Shown: positions 39,693-52,034, counted from the first letter of the stretch. The stretch: DNA of 62,000 bases from Cryptomeria japonica (GCF_030272615.1 NC_081405.1:573036252-573098251); one strand, 5' to 3'. Notes: generated from the letters alone by a model not told the origin. Numbers and translations: made by a program.

Positions 39693-39710
39693 TGGCACCC
39701 ATTGTGGGGC
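39693..39710 (+). other. Primer binding site of the second Tat-like element
   Basis: TGGCACCCATTGTGGGGC follows the LTR at the same distance as TGGCACGCCCGGTGGGAC does in the young element. Confidence 0.6.
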
Positions 39711-39777
39711 TTACCCCCAATATTTTTAACAATTTTTGAGCAGGTTCAAGTGTAGATTTTTGATAGAGTATCAGAAT

Positions 39778-40041
39778 AGCGCATAGGATTCAAATGGTAG
39801 TTCTTTCATCAAAACTTTTAGGGCATTTGAATTCTAGTATAGCGCATTGGAACTCTGGAATAGCACATACAAAAAAACCTTCAGCACATTTTTTTTTTTT
39901 TGTCTTTCTTTCTTTAGTGCATAGAATCATCAACAAATAACATCGAAGACATTGAGTAGCACATAGAGGTTTTTTATTAGATAGGTTGCGACCTTTAGTG
40001 TTCTATGTTTTTTAGCACATTGGTTTTCTATCTTAGTGCAT
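39778..40041 (+). repeat. 21-bp-phased AGCRCAT array in the leader of the second Tat-like element
   Basis: AGCGCAT, AGCACAT, AGGGCAT or AGTGCAT start at 39,778, 39,820, 39,841, 39,862, 39,883, 39,916, 39,958, 40,014 and 40,035. Steps are multiples of 21 across the left part (42, 21, 21, 21), then 33 over a T run, 42, 56 and 21. Spacer bases vary. The position in the leader matches that of arrays A and B, but the word is different. Confidence 0.75.
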
Positions 40042-40149
40042 TTTTCAGAAACAAAGAAATTTTGTAACACCACAAAGAAATTTTAGGATTGTAAGCTCAC
40101 AATATTGGACTAACAATCCAAGTGTTTTTGCAGGGGCTAACTTTGTTGG

Positions 40150-40640
40150 CAAGTACAAAGGAGTTAGATTAAGTTTTATTTTACTTTTGTTCAAGTTTTC
40201 AATTTCTTGTCACAAAGGTTTAAAAAGAACTTCACATCTTTACTTGCAAAGTTAAAAGGAACTTCACATTTTATTTGGTGCAAAGTAAAAAGAATCTCAA
40301 TTTTCATTTGGTACCATAAAAAGAACTTAACTTTCTTTTTCTTGCAAAGGGTAAAAAAACAACAAAAGAACCTATTTTTTTGCAACTAGCTTACACTTTA
40401 TTTGGGGCAAGCTAAAAAGAACAAGTAATTTTTTTTTTCTTGTTACAAAAGGTAAAAAGGACAAACCACACTTCATTTTACAAAGTAAAAAGAACAAGCC
40501 TCCTTTTTCAAATTTCAAGTTCTTGTTTTTCTTGCAAGGAATTTTCAAAGTTTTCAAAATTCAATTATTGCTCTCTTGGTTAAAAAGAACACCATGTTTG
40601 TTGGAGCAACATCTCCAAATAGCAATTAGATCATATTGAA
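40150..40640 (+). repeat. Degenerate repeats with TAAAAAGAAC word
   Basis: About nine imperfect units of 40-60 bases contain CAAAG..TAAAAAGAAC (near 40,215, 40,245, 40,285, 40,315, 40,350, 40,412, 40,448, 40,482 and 40,580). Some show small inverted repeats such as TTTTACAAAGTAAAA. It is probably more leader of the Tat-like element. No gene. Confidence 0.5.
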
Positions 40641-40732
40641 ATGATGGGATAAAAAGAACAAACATATCTACTTTGTCTTGTTATAGGCCTATGCTCTCCC
40701 CTTTATTGGGTGACCAAAATGCTAGACTCACT

Positions 40733-42364
40733 TTCATTTATTCCTTAGACAACGGTTTAGTGAATATGTCTGCAATCTATTCTTTCATGTTCACATAAAC
40801 CAATTTGACTTCCTTTGCTTCAACCTTGTCCTTTAGAAAGTTATACATTATTGAAATATGCTTAGTCTTAGAGTGAAATACTGGATTCTTAGACATGTCA
40901 ATAGCTGCAGAGTTATCACAGTAGATAACTACCAGTTCACTATAATTTACCCTGATGTCCTTCAACATTTGCTTCATCCACAAGACTTGAGTGCAATTAG
41001 TTGCTACTACAACATACTCAGTTTCTACAATAGATAAAGAAATGCATGACTATTTTTTGCTGATCCATGAAACTAATTTCTTTCCAAGAAAGAAAGCTCC
41101 ACTAGAAGTTCTCTTCCTGACATCAGTATCACCTGCCCAATCTGAGTCAGTATATGCACATAAAGTGAAATCATCATTTCTGGAATACCATAAACCATAT
41201 TCTATTGTTCCTTGCAAATACTGGAATATCCTTTTTACTGCACATTCATGATTTTCTTTAGGATTACTTTGATATCTTGAAACAATACTTACTGCATTCA
41301 TAATGTCAAGTCTAGTCTAAGCTAGATATAATAGACCACCAATAATAGACTTATACCTTGTCGGATTTACCGGTGTAGAAGTATCCTTGATAGATAATTT
41401 CTCACTTGTAGCCATAGGAGTACTTACCAGTTTGGAATTCTCCATACCAAAATTTTTCAATAATTCCCTCGAATACTTAGTTTGACAGATAAAGATGCCT
41501 TTGTCAGTTTGAGTAATCTGCAAACCTAAGAAAAATTTCATCTCACCAATCATGGACATTTCAAATTCATTCTTCATGTTGTTAGAAAATTCCATGCACA
41601 GTTTATCTTCTCCTCCAAAAATGATATCATCAACAAAAAATTCAATAATCATATCAGTGATCTTATAATATAGATTACTATCAACACTTCCTTTAGTAAA
41701 CCAAGCTTCAAAAGATATTTATCCAACCTTGCATACCAAGCTCTAGGAGCCTATTTCAATCCATATAAAGCTTTTTCAATCTGCAAACCATATCTTTATC
41801 ATCTGTCAGTGAAAATCCATCAGGTTTCTCAATGTAAACTTCTTCCTCAAGCTCACCATTCAAAAATGCACATTGAACATCCATTTGATAAACCTTATAA
41901 TTCTTATAAGCTGCATAGGCAAGAAATAGTCTAACAACTTCAATTCTAGCTACAGGTGCAAATGTCTCACCATAATCAATTCCTTCCATTTGAGAATATC
42001 CTTTACAAACCAATCTAGCCTTGTTCCTTATAACTTGACCATCCTCATTCAGTTTATTTCTAAACACCCATTTATTTCCAATAACATTCTTATTTTTAGG
42101 CCGGGAAACTAAAGACCAAGTTTTGTTCTTCTCTATTTGATCTAATTCATCTTCATTAGCCTTTAACCAATGTTTATGCTTACAAGCTTCAATAATAGTT
42201 GCCGGTTTAACTTGAGAAATAAGACACACCTCTTCATTTTCTAGTTTTGTTCTTGTCATAACTCCCTTGTTTCTATCTCCAATAATTTGATCTTCAGAAT
42301 GATTTAATCTTACATACCTAGGAGTCTTTTGAACTTCAGGTTCACTTCTCTGTCCATCAGTCAC
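40733..42364 (-). pseudogene. Copia element C: reverse transcriptase and RNase H
   Basis: RT begins about 42,364 and shows [60 protein letters not shown], then after a frameshift near 41,755 the active site FVDD (EFFVDDIIFGGED) and FFLGLQITQTDKGIFICQTK. RNase H follows (CAYTDSDWAGDTDVRKRTSS; IYCDNSAAIDMSKNPVFHSK), ending near 40,733 with IADIFTKPLSKE. At least five stops or shifts break it. No LTR of C follows; it borders the Tat-like leader. Confidence 0.85.
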
Positions 42365-43568
42365 AGTTGAATTTTCTGATTGTGTCGGTGTAACTATCTA
42401 AGCTTCCTGTATTGGTTGAGGCATTGCCGGTTTAGTTATGATCATTTCCATTGCCAGTTCCCTATCATATGATATAAAATGATTTCTGTATTTTTCATCG
42501 ATTTTCACATTAGCACACTCCACAATTTTCTACAATCTTTTGTTTTAACATCTATATGCTTTGCTCTTAATTGAATAACCAAGAAATATCTCTTCATCAC
42601 ATCTAGGATCAAACTTTCCTATTGAATCATCCCTTTTGATATAGCATTTACTTCCAAAAAATTCTGAAATACTTAATAGTAGGTGTATGTCTAAACCATA
42701 GTTCATAAGGGGTCTTACCAGTTTCACCTTTGATGTGAACTTTGTTGAATGTGTAGACTGCTTTACTCACTGCTTCTCTCTAGTAGATATGAGGCAATTT
42801 GGCTTCCATCATCATAGATCTATCTGCATCCAAAATGGTTATGTTCTTTCTTTCAACTACTCCATTTTGCTAAGGAGTACTAGGTCCAGATAGCTATCTC
42901 CTGATTCCATTTGTCTCACAATAACTATTAAATTCATGAGAAGTGAACTCGCCACCATGATCTGATCTTAGACATTTGATTTTCAATCCAGTTTCATCAC
43001 TTTAAAGATCTTGAATTTCTCAAAAACTTCATACTTCTCCCTTAGAAAAGTCGCCCACATCATTCTAGAATAGTCATCAATAATTAACATGAAATACCTA
43101 TCACCTTGAAAGCTTCTAGTCCTTGTTGGACCACATAAGTCAGTGTGAATTAAATCAAGTACATCATTAGATTTATCATGCATTCTCTTAAAAGAACTTC
43201 CAACTTGCTTACCCAATTGACATTCCTTACATACCAAATTATGAGGCTTCATAATATTAGGCATATCTCTAACTTCCTTAGTTGAACTAATCTTAACAAT
43301 ACAATCAAAATTAACATGACAAAACCTCTTATTCCATAGCAAACTCTCATCAATATGAGAAATCAAACATGTCTTATTACTAGTGTTCAAGTGAAAGATA
43401 TTACTTCCTGTCTGAATACTGGTTGCAATCTCCAAACCAGGTTGCAATCTCCAAACCAGTCTTGTTAATGATTTTGCATTTTCTATCTTTAAATTAAAGT
43501 TGAAAACCCTTAACTAATTTACCAATACTCAAAAGATTATGCTTCAAACCTTTTACATAATAGACATT
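42365..43568 (-). pseudogene. Copia element C: integrase
   Basis: The zinc-finger region (HVNFDCIVKI, CKECQLGKQ) and the start of the core (LIHTDLCGPTRTRSFQGDRY with the first catalytic D intact; IIDDYSRMMW) lie at 43,447-42,983. The rest is in several frames (SVKTEFITSHEFNS-like region at 42,950; FGSKCYIKRDDSIGKFDPR near 42,660). An 18-base direct duplication (TTGCAATCTCCAAACCAG) at about 43,424-43,459 disrupts the N-terminal part. It is split from protease by the solo LTR. Confidence 0.75.
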
Positions 43569-43573
43569 ATCAG

Positions 43574-45086
43574 TGATAACTCAATGATGAAAAGTGAGTA
43601 CCAAACCGGTACTGAGAGGGGGGGGTTGAATCAGTACAGGCACAAAAACTTCTCCTGAACCGGTTTGATTGCAGACTATAAACTACTAGCAATCTCTAAC
43701 ACTGGTCCAAACCAGACTACTATCGGTTAAACACAGTGCAACTATGAAAGACATGAACTGGTCAATCTTCTTAGCTTTCCACACAACCTACTCCCTCATT
43801 TCCACTTTGTCCTTATGCATAAACAAATAATCTATCATCAGCAATATAATAACTTGCTAGATCAACATGATTGACCGCTCGACAGAAAACAAAAAAGCAT
43901 CACATGAAAAAGACGTCACATATGACACACATATTTTTCACATGGAAACCCAACTGGGAAAAACCACAGTGGGGATGAATACCCACAAGCTGATTTGAAC
44001 TCTTTTGAAGTTCACTCTGTTAGAAGCCTAGTCCGGTTAAAGATTGTTACAATAGGTTCTGTTAGGAACTGATCCTGTTAGGGATCACCTGGTTAAGGGA
44101 TGGCTAGAATACCCGATTAAGGGTTAAACCCTATTAGAGGTTACCTTGCTAGAGGATTTTATGAACTCAATGGCTTTGAGTCACTCTGTTAAAGGATTTA
44201 CAACAAGCTGGTTAAAGCTACCCGGTTAAGGAATTTTCTAACTATTGAAGTAGTTAAAGATCAATAGGTGTTACAATGATCTGGTAATAGCACTCAATAC
44301 TAATGCAGATCTGCTTTAGTTCCTTCCTTCTGCACACACACTATGTAGGTATCAATCCTCTTATCTAGTCTGGCAAGAATCACGTATCTCTGCACTTAGA
44401 TACACACACAACATTTGCCAACAACCTCAACATGAAACACAACATCGACCTTATAGAACACAGATAGGTCGGTAGCATAAACCCTAAACCCTAAACACTT
44501 AGGTTGAGTAATTGATCGGTTCAATCCTGACCATTGAGCACTTTGCATTTGAATACAATGGTCTTGAACATATCTCAAGACATTTTCCATCATTCGTTCT
44601 TCACCGCTTCATGGAGGCGATAACCCATCATGCGTTCTCCATCCTTTGCAAAGACTTCGAACATTCCTGAGGTAGATAGGATCAATCTCCTTCATGCAAG
44701 ATCCTTCACGTGCATGAGACTAACATGGAAACATGATCTGATCTCCATTACAATGCTAACTCATCACACAATGTCATCGGTTGAATCACACAAGCTTGGA
44801 ACACTTCAAGCGGAAACCCTGAAGCTAAGACTACCAATAGGTAGTCCTACCACATTCCATGTACCGATTCTTATTCCGACATACCGGTTCCGGTTCACAA
44901 CATCATACCAGTTCACTTGGACAAGCATACTGCTTCACTTATTGCACATATACTAGTTTACACCACCATATCAGTTCTTTTTGCCAGTTTCTTAACTTCA
45001 ATATACCGGTTCATTTCTCAGCATATTGACATCAATGACAACATACAATATCATCATGTCATCATACTCTTGCACATATGCCAACA
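43574..45086 (-). repeat. Solo copia LTR inside element C
   Basis: It runs from TGATAACTCAATGATG to ATGCCAACA (1,513 bp), flanked by ATCAG at 43,569-43,573 and 45,087-45,091, and splits the pol frame of C between protease and integrase. No internal element sequence is present, so recombination between LTRs left a solo copy. It includes a G-run hairpin (GTACTGA/TCAGTAC, 43,609-43,637) and a spaced CGGTTC word array near 44,860-45,015. Confidence 0.9.
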
Positions 45087-45091
45087 ATCAG

Positions 45092-46402
45092 TTTATGCTT
45101 TCCATCCAAAGAAATAATACCTCTACCTTTGATCATACATGCCTTGTCATCTCCAAATCTGACTTGACTGCCATTGTATTCTTGCAAGGACATAAATTTC
45201 CCTTTATCTCTAGTCATATGATGTGAGCATCCACTATCAATTACCCATTCATCCTTATCTTCAACTTTTGCTGCCAGGGCTTTTTCTTCATTCTTGATAG
45301 CCAATTCCGGCTCATCTTCCTTCAAAGAATAGAACACCCATTCCCTTCCATTTCCAGATCCACTAGCAAAGTCTTCTACTAGTTCATCTCCAGAGTCACC
45401 AGTTACTCCTTCCTCATCTGCAATGTAACATTGTTTACTCTTCTTGAATCCATATATGTTTGGGTTAGGCTTAAAATATTTCTTAACTCTTTCCTCAAAC
45501 CTTGCATTCCATTCAGGACATCTAGATGCAAAATGACCAATCTTATTACATTCAAAACATTTAAAAGGTGCTTTTCCTTCATACTTACTTTTAGTTGGTC
45601 CTTTAGGTATTCTTCTAGCAAATAAGGCTTCAAGTTGCTCAAGCTCTTCATCTTCTTTCCTCATGTCTTCCAATTCTTTTGCATATAGGGCTTTCCAATC
45701 ACTTTTGCTGGTAGATGTTGATGATGATGCATGAAAAGAAGGTTCAAAATTTACAACTCTAGAAGATTCAAATTCTTCAAGCTCAAATGCAAATAATTTC
45801 CCAATCAGAATGTTTCTGTTAACTGAGGTGTTTGCCATTGTTCTTAACTCATTAATTGCGGTTGCCTTCATCTTGTAAGCTGGTGGAAGGGCTCTCAAGA
45901 CTTTGGAAACTATTTCATCTTCACTTAGAAATCCTCCACAACATTGAATTCCCATAATAATCTCATTTACTCTTTCAATAAACACATCAATTGTTTCATT
46001 ATCTTCCATTTTCAAGTTTTCATATCTTACCCGGTAACCATCAAGTTTAGCAATTTTGACAGTAGGATCACCTTCATTCAAAGTTTGCAATTTGTCCCAC
46101 ATAACCTTAGCTGATGATTTGTCAGTCAATCCCATAATCTGTTGATCAGTAAGTGTACACAAGAGGGCTTCTCTAGCTCTGCAATCATTTTCAATGTTCT
46201 TTTCCAGGTCTGCAGGAGTAGGATTCCCAGATGCCGGATCATAAGGTGTGTAACCTTTCTCAGTGATCTCCCAAATATCCTTGCCAAGACATCTAAGATG
46301 AGTCTCCATTCAAATTTTACATATCCCATAATTTGTTCCATCAAGCTTAGGGATTTCTCTTCTGAAAATAGTTTCCAGTGGATTAGAAGTGTTAGTTGCC
46401 AT
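45092..46402 (-). pseudogene. Copia element C: gag and protease
   Basis: Gag begins at ATG 46,402 (MATNTSNPLETIFRREI); an in-frame TGA at 46,310-46,312 precedes a 410-codon open stretch with UBN2 motifs (METHLRCLGKDIWEITEKGY, GIQCCGGFLSEDEIVSKVLR, ALPPAYKMKATAINELRT), a CCHC knuckle (CFECNKIGHFASRC), an acidic linker and protease (WVIDSGCSHHMTRDKGKF). It is the best preserved gag in the window. Upstream, the leader is cut at about 46,430 by LINE sequence, and the 5' LTR of C is missing. Confidence 0.88.
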
Positions 46403-46429
46403 AGGATCTACCTCAAGCGGTTAAGCTTC

Positions 46430-48507
46430 TGCAAAAAAAGGACCAAATCTATCCTTAGTGAAGCATCCAGAGCCATAATTTCTCAAGCTAAATCTACCCT
46501 GTTGGGGTGGGATAAGCACCCCCCTATGTGGATGGCCGAATATGGGTATCAATGGGGGAGACCTAACAAGCTGGTAAGATATCTAGGGATCCCCTTTTCT
46601 ATGTCCCCTTCTCTTAAAGAGATGTGGTTATGGGCCAAGAATATGATTGAAGGTAAATTGAACAAGTGGAATAGACATTATCTCTCCTTAGCCGAAAGGA
46701 TTCAAGTTTGTCGGAAGATCTTGTCATCTTATAGTATCTATTATGCTTCAGTTTGGATGTCTAGCATTTATCAGATCAATGATATTCAAAAAACTATTAG
46801 AAGCTTCCTTTGGTCACATGGGAAGGGTCAGAAGAAAAGGCACTCAGTCGAGTGGGAATGTTGTTGCATGGAAAAGAAAGATGGGGGGCTCAGACTAAAA
46901 GATCTTAAAACCCAAAATATTGCATTAGCTATGAAGTGGTTCTTCCATTCCTTAGAAGGAAATGAGCCCTAGAAAGTGCTGGTTAGAACAATATTAGCAT
47001 GGAGGTACCGAAAGAGGCCAAATCCTAGAAGTATCTTCCTCCTTGTGATCTAGTTGCTGGGAGCTTTCCAATCTCCACAACTAGTTCGCTTGTGTTTAAA
47101 TCTATTTGAAAAGAATGGGAGGTTGTTAGGGCTAAGATTTTTAACAATGGAGCCAGCAGAAATGATCTCATATGTGAAGAAATGTTTATTTGGTGGAACT
47201 TGATTCATAACTCTAAACTCCTTGCCCTCACTCAAGGCTGCTCAACCAGAAAATGGGCTTGCAAGGTTATTTATTGTTTTAAAGATATTATTATTGATGG
47301 TAATCTTATCCCCAAGGATGATTTATCTAATAAATATGATCATTCTGCATCCAACGAGAGAACTTATAATATGGTTTGTGATGCTTGTGTTTCTTTGCAG
47401 GTTCCTAAGAATTGTGCAGATTGCAATGATAGATTTCTCACCTATACTTGGGATGATGGCACTTTGTTATGCAATATTAAATCTAAAGTAATTTACAACA
47501 TTATGATGCATAATGATGTTATTTTGTTTCACATTAACTCTATTTGGCATTTTGATCTATCCTTGTCTAGTTGGCATAAGGTGATTTCTAAGCTATGGTG
47601 CAATCCCATTGCTCCAAAGACTAGATGTTTGAAGTGGCTCCTTATGTTGGACAGGCTACCCATTAGGTTTGACTAGCATAGTGAAGTCACTTGCAGCATT
47701 TGCAAAGTTGTTGATACCACTAGACATATCCTTTTTTATTAATGTATTATTGCGAGGGAGATCTGGCTTATTTTTGGCTTCTCTATTCCTTTATCTACTA
47801 ATACCTTAGATATTATCTCTGGTCATCTTAATGGAGCTAAAAAGGAGTGTAATATCTTTTGGTTGATTCTTTCCTGTGAAATTTGATGGTACATCTAGAA
47901 AATTAGGAATGAAGAAAATTTTTAAGGTATAACTAGGGTCCTTACTGTGTCTTTTCCTAGACTCACATACTATTTTATTTCCTCATAGGTCACCATTGTG
48001 ATGTGTCTGAATAAGAGGAAGTTTTAGATATTTTTACAAGATGGACACACTAGGGTCTTCATCCATGAGCTATCTCATGGTTACACCTGGGGTAGAACCA
48101 ACTTGGAAAAGACACTATTGGTAAATGCCCTTGATGCACTCATGGAGGAAATCTGACAAAAGAGGGATGTGGTCCATCAAAAAATTATTAAAATGACATA
48201 GATCAAGAATGAACAAAGGTTGCTATGGATGGAGGGCCCCCTTGGGAGAGTCTCTTGGAGGGACTAGCAGACAAAATTTATGAACTTGGAACATATTTTT
48301 ACCTATGTATATCTTTTTGTAATGCTATTACATACCTCTATATATCATTTTTGTAACACCACATTTCACTCTATAAATTTGTATATACTGCCAGATGTCG
48401 GTCTCTTATTTAGGATGATGACATTCTCTACTATTTACCCTCCTTTGAACATTCACTGAGTATGTATGTTTGGTTTTTTTCCTTATAATTAATATTAAAA
48501 AAAATTT
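46430..48507 (+). pseudogene. 5'-truncated LINE (L1-type): RT C-terminus and zinc-finger domain
   Basis: The plus-strand frame 46,430-46,969 shows the L1-type RT end: VRYLGIPFSMSPSLKEMWLW, NKWNRHYLSLAERIQVCRKI, SFLWSHGKGQKKRHSVEWE, KKDGGLRLKDLKTQNIALAM. After stops, 47,182-47,760 carries the zf-RVT region (WHKVISKLWCNPIAPKTRCL, LLMLDRLPIRFD, then CSICKVVD...HILF). 3' untranslated DNA ends in a short A run near 48,500. Host LINEs copy by target-primed reverse transcription, which explains the missing 5' part. I could not find a target duplication, and the left edge directly abuts the leader of copia C. Confidence 0.85.
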
Positions 48508-49893
48508 GTGTATCATTTTTTAAGGATCCCTTCCCCTAGCTTGGAGGTGTGTATCCTTGTTTGAGGGCCCACCCACTTGTTGTGAAAGAATGCATCCACT
48601 CTCAAGATCCTCTTCTCTCCTCTTCCTTATAATACTAGTAGAGGGGACATGCTCATATTTTAAGAGGGCATATGGCCTCCTTAAACTTTTATTTATTAAT
48701 TTACACCCCATTTGATGAAGTTCTTTCGTAGAACTCCTAGAGGAACGGTTATTGATACATGTAATGTTGTGAAACCTTAGAGGTCTTTTAAAAACCCAAA
48801 TACAATATATAAAATTGTCAAACGATATTACAAAACCATGGCTTAAAGCCACCCAATAAAGTGACACTGATCTTATCTTCAATCCTAGATGCCCTATGAT
48901 ATGTCAAACTACACATCACGTGTACCTCCCCTTTACAACTCATTTATGTGCCAATGCAGATTTATATTTCCTATTTTAGGAGATCCAATTTTCAGAGGTC
49001 ATAACATTTGAACCAGGTGTTTGATTGAAAAAATGTTTGAAGCCTTTAAAATATTTTGACATGCTCTGTCAAGCTAAAACCTTCAATGCTGATTATGAAT
49101 ACTTTCAGGTCATTTTAAAGCCTCTAAAGCCCTCAAAATTAACTTTGAAACTTTCGTTTGAGACTTTCAAAAATGAAAACTTTAATACCTTCAAATCTAG
49201 ACATGATCTTGCAATGAATATTTATTGACATTCTTATCTAGCCAATTAAAATATTTCAATAAACTTTTGGACCAATATGTGCTCAAATGAAAACTTACTA
49301 AAAATAGTAACCTTATGTATATGCGAGGTTGAGAAATCATTTTCCTAATACACCTCGCTAGCTATTAGAATTAATATGGCTTAATATTAGAATATTTTTG
49401 TTACATAGCATAATGCAACTTGATAGTTTTTGAAACTATTTGGTCAATGAATTACCTAGCATAATAAAACTTGCTATCCAATAGAATTCATATTAAAACC
49501 ATTGTTATCTCATGTTCACTCAACATAACACAACTTGTGTGAAATAATGTACCTTATAAAGGCACCTATAATCAACTTTATAGTTTGTGTGCTTTACTCA
49601 TGGTCACCTAGAATAGCACAACTTGCTAGCCCATGAGCTCATTTTTGATATGGATTGACCTAGAAATAGAGTAATCAATTTATGTAGGGTGTTCTTTTAC
49701 ATGGATCTATAGCATCATAAATTGTACACCTTTGGTTCAGGTGTTTAATTACATGCTCTATTAGCATTCATTTTAGTATATCTTATTATACTATACATTA
49801 TATGACTCTCATTTGCATTTAATTAATAATTATTTCAAAAGATGAGTCCTCTCTTCATTCTAACCTCCTCACTCTCTCATTTGGGTCCCTAAT
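48508..49893. other. Unassigned DNA between LINE and LTR
   Basis: No gene. A phrase like AGCACAACTTG or AGCATAATGCAACTTG recurs near 49,406, 49,458, 49,523 and 49,613 at uneven distances. The rest is AT-rich without recognisable structure. Confidence 0.35.
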
Positions 49894-50319
49894 TGTTGGA
49901 GTATTGCAAACACTAAGAGGAGGGGGGGGGGGGTGGGATGAATAAGTGTTTGAGGCTAAATTACTTTTTAAAACAACTCTGATTAAACAGCTGATAAATG
50001 CAGTGATATTCTATTTTTGAAACCTTGCAAACATGAGCAATTAAATCAACATGAAGTATGCATGCAATATAGATCATTAGAGAGTTCATAGAATAAAATT
50101 GACACCATCAATTTCCTAAGTGGAAAACCCTCCTAGGGAATAAAAACCACAAATTGCCTCATTGGCTTATGATAAAGGTTTGTTTATAATACTCTCAATG
50201 CCTCACTAGTAGAGATAATTTTAAATCTCCTTGATGTTCACAAAGAGGTCACTATAGCTCACTGGAAAGACCTTTTAGCAACTTAATAATTTGAAGGAAT
50301 AAATACAAAGGGTTACTCT
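49894..50319 (-). repeat. LTR fragment interrupted by element D
   Basis: It starts TGTTGGAGTATTG and contains the terminal G-run hairpin CAAACACT/AGTGTTTG (49,907-49,952), as seen at the internal-facing ends of other copia LTRs here. After 426 bases it is interrupted by the TG of the LTR of D; the continuation must be beyond the window. Confidence 0.6.
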
Positions 50320-51786
50320 TGATGAATAATACTGAACAGTAAATACCCAACAGATACTGAGAAGGGGGGGGTGGTGAATTAGTATGGACAAAAACTTATT
50401 CAATAACTTAAACTGCAAAGACTACACTAACTGGTAAACAATATCACCAATCTAAATCAAGACACTACCAGTAAAACACAGTATGACTGTAAAAGACATA
50501 AACCGGTAACATCTAGATCTTCTCAAAACCTAATATCTCATCTCAACTTCACCCATATGCTTAAGCAAGTAATACATCAAAAATACAATAACCATTGGAT
50601 CAGCTTGCATTACCGCTTAATAGAAAACACTAAAACATCACATAAAAAAGCATCACACATAACACACTAATTTTTCACGTGGAAACCCAACTAAGAAAAA
50701 CCACGGTGGGGATGAATACCCACAAGTTGTTCTTGAACTCTTCTAAAGTTTGCTCTGTTAAGAGCCTAGTCCAGTTAAAGACTTTACAACAGGTTCTGCT
50801 AGGAACCGATCCTGCTAGGGATCACCCGGTTAAGGGATGGCTAAATACCCGGTTAGAGGTTAAACCATGTTAAAGGTTACCTTGTAAGAGGATTTCAAGA
50901 ACTCAATTATTTTAAGTCACATTGTTAAAGGATTTACAAAAAGCCTATTAAAGCTACCCGATAAAGGGATTTCCATATGCTGAAATGGTTAGAAGTCAAC
51001 AAGTAATACACTGATCTGATAACAACACTTAATGCCAAGGCATATCCACTTCAGTTCCTTTACATTTGCAATTACACTCTATAGGTATCTACTCACTTCT
51101 CTGGTCTGGCAAGAATCACCTCACATACATTCATTTGCCAACAACTTAAAAAAAAAATCATCATCAACCTTATAGACAACAATTAGGTCGGTAGCCAAAA
51201 CCTAAAACCCTAAGCATCTAGGTTAACAATATAGTTGGTCCAATCCTGGCTGTTCAAACACATTACATAAGGTAAAACAATCTTGAACAAATATCAAGAT
51301 GTTCTCCATCATCCCTTCTTTATCACTTCTGGAAGCTGATAACCCATCACACGCTCTCCACTGTTTACTAAGATTTTGCACATTCTCGAGGTAGATAGAA
51401 TCAATCTTCTTCATGCAAGATCCTCAAGGAGATTCTTCATGCACACAAGGCTGACATGGTAACGCGATCTAATCTTCATTTCAATGGTAACTCATCACAG
51501 GATGTCATTGGTCGAATCACATAGACTTGGAATGCATCAACCAGAAACCCTGAAGCTAAGACTACCAGCTAGTAGTCATAACAGATGAAACCACAATACA
51601 AACTTTCCATATACTGGTTCACATTCCAACATACCGGTTCACTTTTTGTATATACCGGTTCATACCATCATACTGGTTCACTTGCCAGTTTGCTTTCTTC
51701 AATATATCGGTTCATACTTCAACATATTGACATCAATGACAACATACAATCCCAACATGTCATCAAATTCTACACATATGCCAACA
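50320..51786 (-). repeat. 3' LTR of element D (1.47 kb)
   Basis: TGATGAATAATACTG to ATGCCAACA. It has a G-run hairpin (ATACTGA/TTAGTAT, 50,354-50,385) and a phased CYGGTTCA array (51,610-51,715), and is followed by the polypurine tract at 51,787. Confidence 0.85.
51610..51715 (-). repeat. Phased CYGGTTCA words in the LTR of D
   Basis: GGTTC starts at 51,616, 51,636, 51,657, 51,675 and 51,709, steps 20, 21, 18 and 34, each inside TAYYGGTTCA. The block lies in the U3 end of the LTR, near the polypurine tract. A similar but looser block is in the solo LTR at 44,860-45,015. Confidence 0.6.
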
Positions 51787-51802
51787 ATCTCCCCCTTTGG
51801 CA
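51787..51802 (-). other. Polypurine tract of element D
   Basis: Minus strand GCCAAAGGGGGAGAT, identical to that of element B, abutting TGTTGGCATATG of the LTR. Confidence 0.85.
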
Positions 51803-52034
51803 TTGATGGAAATACACAAAGATATCTCTACATCTTCTTCCATACTATATGTCTTCAATACTGCAGATATCTTCTCTGCTTCATATCTTCTCCCCCTTTG
51901 ACAACAATGCCAAAGTGGAGGTACAAGCATCCATGATCTACTATGCTGCTCACCCTGAGGAGTAGCATCCTTCAACACATCAATCCTGAAAATATTTGAC
52001 AATGCAATACCTGACTGATGTGGAGCACATACCT

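Noticed and set aside
44484-44500. Telomere-like AACCCTAAACCCTAAAC
   Set aside because: Only two to three units, inside a solo copia LTR; no longer tract or telomeric context.
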